Shown: in pieces, positions 44,341 through 53,056 of the stretch
Position numbering within the stretch: position 1 is the first letter of the stretch
Layout: the number at the start of each line of letters is the position of its first letter
NCBI RefSeq assembly: GCF_000520015.2
Contig: NZ_CP007044.2
Location: 1,798,001-1,862,000, forward strand
Source: Chania multitudinisentens RB-25
GTDB taxonomy: Bacteria; Pseudomonadota; Gammaproteobacteria; Enterobacterales; Enterobacteriaceae
Length of the DNA: 64,000 nt
Reading direction: 5' to 3'
Position numbers and translations under genes: made by a program
Notes under the pieces: generated by a model
Databases searched by the model: none
Told to the model about the DNA's origin: nothing
The model's input: the letters and a program-made list of their open reading frames with translations, nothing else

Positions 44341-44685
44341 ATTCATTTCTGAAATTAAGTTGCTCATAGGATTACGGGTATCTGTCAGCGATAAAAGGAT
44401 ATAAGATTTGTTAAGAAATGGGCTTAAAAAAGATGTTCTCTACAACCATTATCTATAAACATGTAGCCTGCCTGATTATTAATCACCATGATCACCAATT
44501 TGTTCAGAATACTCAGCGTCAATAATACATCAGATAAATAGAGCGTAATAAATAATATGATATCCATTCCTAATGGAATGTTCGTAATACGCTTATTTTG
44601 AAGTTTAATCATTTAGTGTAAATAATATTATAAACTATTCATGCAAACCCAGAGAATTGAAAGGTTATGTATGATGAGTTTTAAA
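44341..44685. other. AT-rich spacer upstream of luxI
   Basis: No gene is supported: the 62-residue minus frame at 44424 is hydrophobic but has no ribosome-binding site of note. I find no clear lux-box palindrome in this stretch. It holds the sequences upstream of the luxI promoter. Confidence 0.4.
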
Positions 44686-44714
44686 TTTACTTGTTATTTT
44701 GGCTCTGATATAAT
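44686..44714 (+). promoter_or_regulatory. Likely sigma-70 promoter of luxI
   Basis: TTTACT (44686-44691), a 17-bp spacer and TATAAT (44709-44714). The -10 box is perfect and the luxI start is 58 nt downstream of it, with GGGAG at 44761-44765. No palindromic LuxR-type box is obvious around it. Confidence 0.6.
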
Positions 44715-44772
44715 TACGCATCTATTTATATAATAACACGACAGCCTATATTTTATTTTTGGGAGTATAATA

Positions 44773-45477
44773 ATGATAGAGTTTTTTGATTTAAGTTATG
44801 ACTCATTGTCAAAGAAAAGGTCGGGAGAGTTATTTTCTCTTAGGAAAATAACATTTAAAGACCGTCTCAACTGGAGAGTGAGTTGTGAAAAAAACATGGA
44901 ATTTGATGTCTATGACAATAAGAATACTACATATCTTCTCGGTGTCTATAAGGATGTTATAATTTGCAGTTTACGATTTATAGAAACAAAGTTTCCTAAT
45001 ATGATAATAGATACCTTTAAACCTTATTTTAAAGAATTAAGCTTACCGAAAGGAAACTACATTGAGGCCAGTCGTTTATTTATTGATAAAGAGCGAATAA
45101 AGGGGTTTCATCTGCAAGAACATCCTATCAGTTCAATCCTTTTTTTATCTATGGTTAATTATGCCAAAAGTTTGTGTTATCAAGGTATTTATGCGATTGT
45201 CAGCCATCCGATGTTGATTATTTTCCAACGTTCAGGGTGGCAAGTCTCTGTTGTTGAAAAGGGGTTTTCAGAGAAGCGTCAGAATATTTATCTGATTCAT
45301 ATGCCTGTGGATGAGCATAATCAGCATATATTAATAAAACGCATCAACAAAAAATCTCCCTTTCTGAATAGAAACTTAAATGTTTGGCCATTATCATTCA
45401 GCACTAGAAAAAACCGGTCTGATGAGCTTCAATTCGACCCCGAGCCTTATGGCATGTTTAGCATTGGTAACACCTAG
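44773..45477 (+). CDS. LuxI-family acyl-homoserine lactone synthase
   Basis: The 234-residue protein makes acyl-homoserine lactone from SAM and an acyl carrier. The invariant LuxI residues are all present: LFSLRKITFKDRLNW (Arg, Phe, Trp), EFDVYDNKNTTYLLG (Glu and Asp residues), CSLRFIET, and EASRLFIDKERIKG. It resembles EsaI/YenI-type synthases. The acyl chain cannot be deduced. It is AT-rich relative to neighbours, and its 3' end overlaps that of the luxR gene by 84 bp on opposite strands. Confidence 0.9.
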   Translation: MIEFFDLSYDSLSKKRSGELFSLRKITFKDRLNWRVSCEKNMEFDVYDNKNTTYLLGVYKDVIICSLRFIETKFPNMIIDTFKPYFKELSLPKGNYIEASRLFIDKERIKGFHLQEHPISSILFLSMVNYAKSLCYQGIYAIVSHPMLIIFQRSGWQVSVVEKGFSEKRQNIYLIHMPVDEHNQHILIKRINKKSPFLNRNLNVWPLSFSTRKNRSDELQFDPEPYGMFSIGNT

Positions 45478-46137
45478 TTTTTTAATGGCATTACCCACAT
45501 GGTATTTTACTGTGGTGAGCTTTATCCCTAAGATAAGGGCGATTTCTTGATAGGATTTTCCCATGCTTGCCCAGTAAAGTATTTCATTTTCACGTTTGGA
45601 GAATAACTCCTTTGGGTTTGTTTTTTCAAAATGATTTGTGTTATTAAATTCTTGATACAGTGTTATCAATTTCTCATGTGCTGTTAATAATAACATTTGT
45701 AGGTCATTTTTCTTTTCTATTATCAATGTTTCGATATCGTCATCGCAAGACTCATCCATTATCATAGATAGAACAACCAAGTTATGATTATGGTCGTGCA
45801 GTACAAAAGTATACCCATTGATGACGTTATAGTCTTTGGCCATATCAAATATTTTCGGCATTTTTAATCCTGAGCTGATCATGATATTCTCATCCCAGGG
45901 GAAGGGGGTAATACGGCACGATGCGGTAATAAGGACGGGATCTATGAATTGATAATTATTTTTAGTGTAAAACTCAAACCATTCTGTTCTATTGGAGATG
46001 ATGGCAAAATTAGTTGGATTTTTTTTGTTCATTATCGCATAGGCATATTTAATATTATTAAACGCCTTTAGATTTTTCTCCAAATAGTTTTTAATGGATG
46101 TATTGATCGTCGAGTTGTTAAAGAATGAGTTGGACAC
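45394..46137 (-). CDS. LuxR-family quorum-sensing regulator, EsaR-like
   Basis: The 247-residue regulator has an autoinducer-binding domain (about 1-165: YAYAIMNKKNPTNFAIIS, WFEFYTKNNYQFIDPVLI, PFPWDENIMISSGL, NGYTFVLHDHNHN) and a C-terminal LuxR HTH (SKRENEILYWASMGKSYQEI, LTTVKYHVGNAIKKLGV). It is very close in pattern to EsaR, a repressor that is relieved by acyl-homoserine lactone; repressor mode here is inference. GTG 46137 is chosen because AAGGAGGT lies 7 nt upstream and the protein then begins like EsaR; the longer frame adds 32 unrelated residues. Confidence 0.9.
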   Translation of the reverse strand: MSNSFFNNSTINTSIKNYLEKNLKAFNNIKYAYAIMNKKNPTNFAIISNRTEWFEFYTKNNYQFIDPVLITASCRITPFPWDENIMISSGLKMPKIFDMAKDYNVINGYTFVLHDHNHNLVVLSMIMDESCDDDIETLIIEKKNDLQMLLLTAHEKLITLYQEFNNTNHFEKTNPKELFSKRENEILYWASMGKSYQEIALILGIKLTTVKYHVGNAIKKLGVTNAKHAIRLGVELKLIRPVFSSAE

Positions 46138-46944
46138 CCAGATACCTCCTTGATAAAAATCATCATAACGGCAGGAGTATAGCATAAGCGGGGGATTTGA
46201 GCATTTTATAATATGAAAATGAGGCAGTGACACTTAACTCCCCAGTATCAGAATATATAAGCCCGGTAAGCAAGTATCAAGCAAATTATCGAAGATAAAT
46301 GTTGAACGTGTAACTGTGTGGATTGATAAAAATCAATAAAATTATAGTATAAGGTTATTCTTATTTTTGGGCGATGTGTCACCGATTCTATCAGTTTAGT
46401 AAATACTATCCTGATTTTATCTTTTAAATAACTACAGGATAGATTGGTTGTGAAATGATAGGAATAACGATATTGTTTTACACGTGCTCGCCGAGTAAAG
46501 AAAAACTTGACAACTTATTGACTATTCGTAGTAGTAGAAATTTCCCTGGTATTGAACAATTTTGCACCTGATCCTTCAAGCAGGATCGGTTTTTTAGTAT
46601 TTGAAACGCTTTAATTATTATGCTGAAACAATAAAGTATTTTATTAATGAATGATAGATAGACTAAAGTACAGTCTTGCACTGTACTTTATTGGTAAAGT
46701 GTCTTAATCGGCTTACTCCAACCTTTTGCACCAAACTGTGCGTAGCGATTGTGCTGGTGACAATACGCTGTTTGCTGGGATGTAGTGCATTATAGCTTAT
46801 ACGGATATTTCAGCCATCTGACCGACGTTCTGCCAACCGTCACGCCAGTTCATAATGCTCACCGGCTGGAGATGAAAGGTGAGTTGATGAAAAAACGACT
46901 GGCATAGGTTGACTGAAAATGAACAGTCGGTGTAATGGAAGGAA
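46138..46944. other. Gene-poor stretch upstream of luxR
   Basis: AT-rich, with no supported gene. The left ~230 bp is the luxR leader. A hairpin terminator lies at 46570. The remainder holds scattered short frames without a recognisable domain. Confidence 0.45.
46570..46597 (+). terminator. Hairpin terminator in gene-poor stretch
   Basis: GATCCT (46570-46575) and AGGATC (46582-46587) pair across TCAAGC and are followed by GGTTTTTT. No gene ends just upstream on the + strand, so it may end a small RNA or be left from a lost gene. Confidence 0.55.
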
Positions 46945-47258
46945 GTTAGGGCGCGTTGCGGAAAGATACCCTTCTGGAGAGCTTCTAGGGCGCTTTCGGC
47001 GTATCCCTCGGACCAGGAATTGCACTTATGCGCGTGCCATTCGAGGGTAAGGGTATGGAAGGTATTCTCAGTGGTAATTTTTTGAGCTTATTTTTCTAAC
47101 TGTTTTTGCCCGCTAGGATCGAGGCCATTAGTGAGCATTTTACGCGCCTCATCACGCTTAAGGCGGGTATCAGCAAGAGAGAAATCGGGGTAGACACCGA
47201 TAGCGAGTTTCTTTACCCAAGGAATTCGAGGATCTCTGTGGCGGGAGACTATGAGCGT
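46945..47258 (-). pseudogene. P4-type tyrosine integrase relic
   Basis: On the minus strand, AIGVYPDFSLADTRLKRDEA, RKMLTNGLDPSGQKQLEK, a stop, and then ENTFHTLTLEWHAHKCNSW, SEGYAESALEAL are the N-terminal DUF4102-arm and SAM-like region of a P4-type integrase. The in-frame TAA after QLEK and lack of the catalytic C-terminal half make it a relic. Such integrases sit beside tRNA genes; it lies ~750 bp from the tRNA-Phe remnant, on the side away from the present ICE. Confidence 0.75.
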
Positions 47259-47333
47259 TACTGGCAATAAAAAGCATTCTTGAGAAAACTCGATCGTAAC
47301 GATAATCGGTTATATTCATGCATATATCTCCTG

Positions 47334-47603
47334 TTACACAACCACTTTAAATAAAAACAATAGAAAAAGAATTATGAAATTTATAATATTGGCTATACCA
47401 AATATAAGATTACTTCTTTTTAATGCGATGCAACAGCTCAATATAAAAAGCACTACGGAAACGATAGGTAAAGTTAACGCATAAATTAAGTAAAGACCAT
47501 TTTGCATAGGATCTTTAAGAACATGCCCTGACATAAAAAGCACTGATGCTAAAGCAATGTATGCTTGAGACAGTAAAAATAAAATTTTTGAGAAAGTAGC
47601 CAT
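47334..47603 (-). CDS. Small membrane protein, three helices
   Basis: The 89-residue product is strongly hydrophobic with three predicted helices (about 5-27, 37-62 and 68-88) and few charges (KRSN between helices 2 and 3). AAGGATG lies upstream of ATG 47603. I recognise no family. It stands alone between the integrase relic and the tRNA-Phe remnant. Confidence 0.5.
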   Translation of the reverse strand: MATFSKILFLLSQAYIALASVLFMSGHVLKDPMQNGLYLIYALTLPIVSVVLFILSCCIALKRSNLIFGIANIINFIILFLLFLFKVVV

Positions 47604-47973
47604 GATTGAAAATCATCCTTAAATGTTAATGTTCTAAATGATGCTTTTATCTGGCATCAATGATTGTTCCATCACCTGCCATAATCAACAAAATGGATGT
47701 AAATCGGAGTGTTATCTACCATCTTAGGGAAGTGCAGGCCATAGTCAGTTAACACGCAAAATAAATATGGGTTATTGTCTGTTTTATGAATAATTCAGAC
47801 AATGTTTTTTTGATTAAAACCCTGAAAATCAGAATATTGACGCGATGGAGATTGAAAATGGTTTTGGTTGTTTCCAGTTGCAGCGACCGGAAGAGTTGGT
47901 ATCTGCTAAGGGAAATGCTCAGACGGGGTGGAGAAAGCGGGCAGTGACATCAGCGGGCAGAACCTCAGAAAGC
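47604..47973. other. Spacer left of the tRNA-Phe attachment site
   Basis: No supported gene. It should be the chromosomal sequence downstream of the original tRNA-Phe gene and older island remains. Confidence 0.5.
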
Positions 47974-47999
47974 AAAAAACCGCCTTTTAGGCGGGTTCT
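47974..47999 (-). terminator. Terminator of the original tRNA-Phe gene
   Basis: On the minus strand, CCGCC-TAAAA-GGCGG followed by TTTTTT lies 13 nt beyond the tRNA-Phe 3' end. It is the expected terminator of the tRNA-Phe gene and marks the chromosomal side of the ICE boundary. Confidence 0.8.
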
Positions 48000-48008
48000 T
48001 TAGAAAAG

Positions 48009-48060
48009 TGGTGCCCGGACTCGGAATCGAACCAAGGACACGGGGATTTTCAATCCCCTG
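48009..48060 (-). other. 3' part of tRNA-Phe; ICE attachment site
   Basis: The minus strand reads as the last 52 nt of tRNA-Phe(GAA), from CAGGGGATTGAAAATCCCCG (anticodon arm) through the T-arm to CCGGGCACCA. The D-arm and 5' acceptor side are absent (the sequence after 48060 is unrelated). This is the direct repeat left when an element integrates into the tRNA 3' end. The intact tRNA should lie at the far, right end of the element, outside the window. ICE genes begin just to the right. Confidence 0.9.
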
Positions 48061-48083
48061 ATCTGAAACCGCGTTTTTTAACT

Positions 48084-48123
48084 TTAAATTAATTAAAATA
48101 AAACGATTTATTAATTAATTTAA
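48084..48123. repeat. 13-bp inverted repeat upstream of parA
   Basis: TTAAATTAATTAA (48084-48096) and TTAATTAATTTAA (48111-48123) are perfect inverted copies separated by 14 bp, 24 bp inside the attachment site and directly upstream of parA. It might be an autoregulatory operator, a partition site or an integrase/excisionase arm site; the symmetry is seen, the role is inferred. Confidence 0.5.
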
Positions 48124-48149
48124 CTGAAAACAAACTGATTTGCATAATT

Positions 48150-49121
48150 ATGGAAACCATAGTTATGCTAAATAATCACATATCCGCAACAAAACGTGCT
48201 CCTCGCGTTGTCTCATTCATCAATACCAAAGGCGGTGGCGGTAAAAGTACCCTGGCGGCCAATACGGTCGGATTTTTGGCCGATGCCGGACTGAGGGTGC
48301 TGGGCATCGACCTGGATACGCAACCTTTGTTTACCAGTTATTATCAGCTGACTCAGGAAGCCCCCGGCGGCGTTTATGAGCTGTTGCTGAATCGCGATAC
48401 CTCCCCCGAAACCATTATTTCTCAAACCAGCCTGCCCAATTTTCATCTGATCAAATCCAACGATCCCCATGATCAACTTAAAAACCACTTGCTGACGGCG
48501 CCTGATGGACGGCTCCGGTTGAGACAACTGATTGCTGCCTTCCCTGAGTATGATGTGATCATCATTGATACCCAGGGGGCCTACTCTGTTCTTCCCCAGA
48601 TAGCAACCTTTGCGTCCGACATCATCTGCTGCCCCACCGTCCCCGCCATTTCGGATGCCCGTGAGTTCTTCAGGGGCACCATGTCGATGTTTGCCGAGAT
48701 GCAGTCGTTGTATCAGATGCTTGGATTGCCCCTGCCACAGGTCAGGGTGGGCGTTAACCGCATGGATCCGCGCAACAGCAGGCTGGACCACGAAGCCCTG
48801 AGGGTGATCAGTGACATGGTTGCTGCGGGGTTCCCGGGATTGGTCTTTCCGGTCGCGATGTTGCCGTTTCAGATAACGCGCCTCGATGTCTACAACATGG
48901 GGAGCAAGTTGGGTCTGCCCGTTCATCGTCTGGAGCCTGCCCCCATCCCAGACCGTAAGGCCCCGGCGGCTTCCCGGATTATCTACGAACTCAGTTGTGC
49001 CCTTTTCCCAGACGCGGAAGCGTCGTTGACGGAATATATCCTGTCCCTTGAAGCGCAGGCTGCGTTGCATTCTCGTGGTAAGGGGCGAGGCACTGTCGCA
49101 ACCGGGGAGGGCGTGCAATGA
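48150..49121 (+). CDS. parA: ParA-family partition ATPase of the ICE
   Basis: The 323-residue ParA-type P-loop ATPase has the deviant Walker A TKGGGGKSTLAAN near residue 27-39, VLGIDLDTQPLF (Walker A') and DVIIIDTQGAYS (Walker B). In SPI-7/PAPI-like ICEs this is the first gene inside the attachment site and stabilises the excised circle. ATG 48150 or ATG 48165 could be the start; neither has a strong ribosome-binding site. The stop overlaps the next gene by 4 nt. Confidence 0.88.
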   Translation: METIVMLNNHISATKRAPRVVSFINTKGGGGKSTLAANTVGFLADAGLRVLGIDLDTQPLFTSYYQLTQEAPGGVYELLLNRDTSPETIISQTSLPNFHLIKSNDPHDQLKNHLLTAPDGRLRLRQLIAAFPEYDVIIIDTQGAYSVLPQIATFASDIICCPTVPAISDAREFFRGTMSMFAEMQSLYQMLGLPLPQVRVGVNRMDPRNSRLDHEALRVISDMVAAGFPGLVFPVAMLPFQITRLDVYNMGSKLGLPVHRLEPAPIPDRKAPAASRIIYELSCALFPDAEASLTEYILSLEAQAALHSRGKGRGTVATGEGVQ

Positions 49122-49318
49122 GCCGGCTCTTTCGGGCTTCTGCCAGGCCTCTCAGGCTGGCAACGTGCACAGTGTGTGGGTGTGACGACCATCATGCCTG
49201 TATCAATACTGTGACCCGGCGTCCCTGCCAGTGGTTGACCGTAGACCGAAAAGCGGGAACCGGCGTGTGTTCTGAATGTGCGGCACCTCAGCCAAAAGGA
49301 GATGTGCCGCATGGATAA
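49118..49318 (+). CDS. Small Cys-rich ICE protein
   Basis: The 66-residue product has paired cysteines and histidines (CTVCGCDDHHAC, RRPCQWLTVD, GVCSECA), as in many small zinc-binding phage and ICE proteins of unknown role. The start overlaps the parA stop (ATGA). The 219-residue frame beginning at 49278 is not a continuation. Confidence 0.6.
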   Translation: MSRLFRASARPLRLATCTVCGCDDHHACINTVTRRPCQWLTVDRKAGTGVCSECAAPQPKGDVPHG

Positions 49319-49328
49319 GCAAAAGTCA

Positions 49329-49739
49329 CTAGGAGACGAGGCACTCTGGCGAGGGTTCACACCATGCGTTCATTCCGCGGAACGGGTCATCGAGGACGTC
49401 GAGTTGTTTTTCGGTTATGCGGTAACGATCTTTCCACTTGAGATCAGAATGAAAGGACGCCCAGTAATCCGTCAATGCCAACGACATTTCTTTCGGTGTC
49501 AGGGCTTCCACGTCCTGGGGTTTCCAACGATGTTGCTTAATCAGGGCGAATGTAAGCGCTTCTTTGGGATGGATGTGCACCCAATTGTTTGTCTCGCGCA
49601 ACCATTCACCCAGCCAGAGCAAACGATAACAAAGGTGCATTACTTCCATTCCGGGGTATTCGGAATACGGCTCTGCGGCCTGCATATAAAAACGTTTGCA
49701 CTGCTTTTCAAACATGTCTTGATTTTCAATCAAATCCAT
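49329..49739 (-). CDS. Hypothetical protein, opposite strand within the ICE core
   Basis: The 136-residue product is acidic, with regular composition and Trp/Tyr-rich stretches (GMEVMHLCYRLLWLGEWLRE, ALTDYWASFHSDLKWKDRYR). GGAGG lies 6 nt before ATG 49739 on the minus strand, and that is stronger than any site for the overlapping + frame. No family is recognised. It is the only minus-strand gene between parA and the Tn3 remnant and splits the parA-dnaB order, so it is likely a later insertion. Confidence 0.65.
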   Translation of the reverse strand: MDLIENQDMFEKQCKRFYMQAAEPYSEYPGMEVMHLCYRLLWLGEWLRETNNWVHIHPKEALTFALIKQHRWKPQDVEALTPKEMSLALTDYWASFHSDLKWKDRYRITEKQLDVLDDPFRGMNAWCEPSPECLVS

Positions 49740-49936
49740 GTCGGACCTCCGTATTTTAGGTTGTTGGTGAGAAAAATGCTGATGGCCGCCGTTAACCAGT
49801 ACGTTTGCCGACGCTGGTTAACATTCAGGCAGTCAGTATCAGGGAGTTTACTTCCGAATACGGCAGGTCCGGCACCCTTTACGTCTGTTGGTGACAGACC
49901 GGACTCTTCTCGGGTTCTGTGCCGGGAGGGGGTGTG

Positions 49937-51307
49937 ATGACGAAAGCGTCCCTACCGTCCGCCCCACCGGTGCAGGCTGTTGAGCCACCGCATTCCATGG
50001 ATGTCGAGCAGGCCGTTCTCGGCGGTCTGATGCTGGATAACGATCGGTGGGATGATGTGGCGCTCATACTGTCAGAAGCCGATTTCTTCTCGGGCAGTCA
50101 CCGGCAGATTTACCGTCAGATGAAAGCCCTGATTGAGAATAGTCAGCCAATTGATTTGATCACCTTGTGGCAGACCCTGGAGCAACAGGAGGTTCAGGGC
50201 TGGGTCGATTTTGCCTATCTGGCTGAATTGTCAAAAAATACCCCCAGTGCCGCCAATATTGAAGCCTATGCCGGGCATGTTGCCCGGTATGCCAATTTGC
50301 GCCGGTTGCAGAAAGTCGGACTGGAACTGACCGGCCGGGCCAGCTTGCGCACGGCTGAACCCGAGGCGGTGCAAGCGTTGGCACAGGCGGCTCTGGAGGC
50401 GGCCTCTGCCCAGTACGACCCCGAGGGCATGGCCGATATCCCCGCATTGTTTGAAGACGTTGTCGGGCGGGTGCAAGCGCTGAATGCCAGTGGTGGCGCT
50501 CACCTGAGTGGCGTCAGTTTTGGTTTGGAGGAACTGGACAGGAAGACCACCGGTGCCCAGCCCGGTGACCTGGTTATCGTGGCTGCCCGCCCCTCGATGG
50601 GGAAAACCGCCTTTGCGCTGGGATTGGGCATTGCGGCTTTGGAGACCACGTCGGCACCGGTACAGATATACAGTCTGGAAATGCCCAAAGAGCAATTGAT
50701 GTTGCGCTTTATTGCCATCCTGGGGCAGGTCCCCCTGCAGAACCTGCGCAGTGGCGCCATGTCCGAGAGCGACTGGGAGAGGGTGGCCAGTGTCGCGGGC
50801 AAAAAAATCATGACTGACTGGCCTGAACGGATGTTGATTGATGACACTGCCGGGCTGTCCCCGTCCTTGTTACGTACCCGCGCCCGCAAGGCCCGCCGCC
50901 AATACGGTGACCCGGGGCTTATCCTGGTGGATTACCTGCAACTGATGCAGGTTCCCGAACTGAGTCACAACCGCACGCTGGAGATCTCGGATATTTCCCG
51001 TTCGCTGAAAGGGCTGGCCAAAGAAATGGGGTGCCCGGTGGTGGCGTTGTCACAACTGAACCGCGGTCTGGAAAGTCGGGCGGACAAACGTCCAAAACTG
51101 TCTGATCTGCGTGAATCGGGGGCGATTGAGCAGGATGCGGATCTGGTGATGTTTATCTACCGGGATGAGGTCTACGACGCGCATTCGCTCGACAAGGGCA
51201 TGGCCGAAATCATTCTGGGCAAACAGCGTAACGGACCGATTGGCACCGTGAAAGCGGCGTTTATCGCGGAACAGGCGCGGTTTGCGTCCTATGACCTGGG
51301 GTATTAA
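49937..51307 (+). CDS. DnaB-type replicative helicase of the ICE
   Basis: The 456-residue protein is a DnaB-like hexameric helicase: N-terminal DnaB domain (about 15-115: MDVEQAVLGGLML, LITLWQTLE), linker, and RecA-like ATPase with Walker A ARPSMGKTAFAL, Walker B LILVDYLQLM, and QLNRGLESR. SPI-7-family ICEs carry such a gene between parA and parB, thought to serve replication of the excised circle. ATG 49937 is preferred to GTG 49919, as GGGAGGGGG lies directly upstream of it. Confidence 0.9.
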   Translation: MTKASLPSAPPVQAVEPPHSMDVEQAVLGGLMLDNDRWDDVALILSEADFFSGSHRQIYRQMKALIENSQPIDLITLWQTLEQQEVQGWVDFAYLAELSKNTPSAANIEAYAGHVARYANLRRLQKVGLELTGRASLRTAEPEAVQALAQAALEAASAQYDPEGMADIPALFEDVVGRVQALNASGGAHLSGVSFGLEELDRKTTGAQPGDLVIVAARPSMGKTAFALGLGIAALETTSAPVQIYSLEMPKEQLMLRFIAILGQVPLQNLRSGAMSESDWERVASVAGKKIMTDWPERMLIDDTAGLSPSLLRTRARKARRQYGDPGLILVDYLQLMQVPELSHNRTLEISDISRSLKGLAKEMGCPVVALSQLNRGLESRADKRPKLSDLRESGAIEQDADLVMFIYRDEVYDAHSLDKGMAEIILGKQRNGPIGTVKAAFIAEQARFASYDLGY

Positions 51308-51322
51308 AGGGGAGTCAACAGA

Positions 51323-53056
51323 ATGAAATCGAATCTTAATGTGGTGGATTTACAAGCCAAAATGATGTCGGGGTATCTGCAACGTACGACGCCAGCGCCA
51401 GCGGTGTCCAGTTTACCCGCGCCAGGAACGGGTGAAGTGCCGATGGTGCTGACCCTGGATGAATTGCGGCCGAACCCGGACAATCCTCGGACCCAGCGTA
51501 ACCCACGCTATGCCGACATCAAGGCCAGCATCGCCAGTCGAGGACTGGATTCGGTGCCCAAAGTGACCAAAGACCCCGCTAACCCAGCCTTCTTTATTTT
51601 CAGTGACGGGGGGAATACGCGTTATGCCATTTTGCAGGAGCTGTGGGCGGAGACGCAGGATGAACGGTTCTACCGCATTGCCTGCTATGTGAAGCCCTGG
51701 CCGGGGCGGTTGATGTGCCTGCTGGGGCATCTGGCGGAGAATGACCTGCGCGGCAATCTGTCGTTTGTCGAGCGCGCCAAGGCGGTGGTGAGCGCCAGGG
51801 AGTTGTATGAGCGGGAAAGTGGCCAGAGTCTGTCACTGAGGGCCCTGTCCGAGCGGCTGAGGGCGGATGGGTATGCGGTGCATCCTTCGAATATCCAGCG
51901 GATGGAATATACCGTTAACCATTTGTTACAGGTTCTCCCTACCCTGCTGGAGGGCTTAGGCCGTCAGGAGATTGAAAAACTGATAGCTCTCCATACATCA
52001 GCCCGGAAGGTATGGTTTGAGCGGACCGATACGTCGGATGCTGCGATTTTTAACCCGATATTTGGCGAAGTCTGTAAAGAGTTTGACAGTGAAGAAGCCT
52101 ATTCATTCGAGGGGTTTCGGGCGGCCCTGACGCGACATCTGCAACTGAAGGCGGACAAGCCCGAACTGACCTATGACCACTGGTTACTGGCCCTGCAGGG
52201 CGAGAATGTCACCCCGCGAGGGATAACCGCTGGCTCGGTTGTCTCTTCCACTGTACCCGATGAACGCGCCCATGAGGCGTTGCTACCCCCTCTGGAGACT
52301 GCCCCTGTTCATAGCGATACTGAAGAGGAGGTCACTGTTGGGACGTCCGGTGTTTCCATGCCAGAGCCCTTGCCTGACACGCGGGGTTCTGTCCCCGAGA
52401 CTCTCCCTGGTGAAAGGGTAACAACCGATACCCATCAGCATGTTACCGATCCCCGGCTCAAAAAAGACTATCAGGAAGAGCAATTGCCGCTGGTCGGGGC
52501 AACACCCTCATCGCCTTCGTTGCTTCCCCCTCTGCCTACCCCCGATGGCTCCCCCTTGAGGTTCCCAACGGCCTCGACCTCGGCGTTGCCTCCTTTGTTA
52601 TCTGCCACGGATGACAGTGACGGCCTGCCTTTCCTGCCGGATGAGGACGTGACGTTGGCGTTTGCCGACAGCGGGCTGGAGCCGGTCACCGATATCTGGG
52701 TGGTCTCGCCGCTTCAGGACGACATCGACCATCTGCAGGGCAGTGCATTCCGGCTGGCGTTTGAGCTGGCTGAGTCCTTTGAACTGGGTGAACTGCTGGT
52801 CCAGGACAGTGACCCGGCCAGCGCCGGTTTTCAGATGCAAGCGGGTAAGGACGCGATTGACCTGAGCAATAGCCCCGCGTGGGACTGGCTGAATGAACTG
52901 TCAGGCAAAACGATGTTGCTGTCACTGGATTTTCTGCTGGGTACGGCGAATCAGCCTCCCGCACTGAATGATTTTCTGATGGTGAAAGTGATGCGGCTGC
53001 TGCGTGTATTGCGGCGGCTGCGTGAATTGCAAAGAGAGGATAACAGTCATGTTTGA
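51323..53056 (+). CDS. parB: ParB-family partition protein of the ICE
   Basis: The 577-residue ParB-like protein has an N-terminal ParB/Srx domain (TLDELRPNPDNPRTQRNPRY, DGGNTRYAILQELW) and a following HTH region (LRALSERLRADGYAVHPSNI). A long acidic, Pro/Ser-rich middle (about 310-460) without clear fold comes next, then a helical C-terminus (VKVMRLLRVLRRLRELQ). The large size is as in SPI-7-type ICEs. The stop overlaps the next start. With ParA it should segregate the excised element. Confidence 0.85.
   Translation: MKSNLNVVDLQAKMMSGYLQRTTPAPAVSSLPAPGTGEVPMVLTLDELRPNPDNPRTQRNPRYADIKASIASRGLDSVPKVTKDPANPAFFIFSDGGNTRYAILQELWAETQDERFYRIACYVKPWPGRLMCLLGHLAENDLRGNLSFVERAKAVVSARELYERESGQSLSLRALSERLRADGYAVHPSNIQRMEYTVNHLLQVLPTLLEGLGRQEIEKLIALHTSARKVWFERTDTSDAAIFNPIFGEVCKEFDSEEAYSFEGFRAALTRHLQLKADKPELTYDHWLLALQGENVTPRGITAGSVVSSTVPDERAHEALLPPLETAPVHSDTEEEVTVGTSGVSMPEPLPDTRGSVPETLPGERVTTDTHQHVTDPRLKKDYQEEQLPLVGATPSSPSLLPPLPTPDGSPLRFPTASTSALPPLLSATDDSDGLPFLPDEDVTLAFADSGLEPVTDIWVVSPLQDDIDHLQGSAFRLAFELAESFELGELLVQDSDPASAGFQMQAGKDAIDLSNSPAWDWLNELSGKTMLLSLDFLLGTANQPPALNDFLMVKVMRLLRVLRRLRELQREDNSHV

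Noticed and set aside
43679..44341. 220-residue minus frame across the CBM9-like gene
   Set aside because: Mostly shadow of the + gene; only its upstream end overlaps a real IS relic, in another frame.
44341..44772. LuxR binding box upstream of luxI
   Set aside because: I looked for a ~20-bp dyad near the promoter and found none convincing.
48009..48060. Functional tRNA-Phe gene
   Set aside because: Only the 3' 52 bases are present; the D-arm and 5' acceptor strand are missing.
49278..49937. 219-residue + frame over the minus-strand gene in the ICE
   Set aside because: No ribosome-binding site or domain; composition odd, and the minus frame has GGAGG and normal composition.
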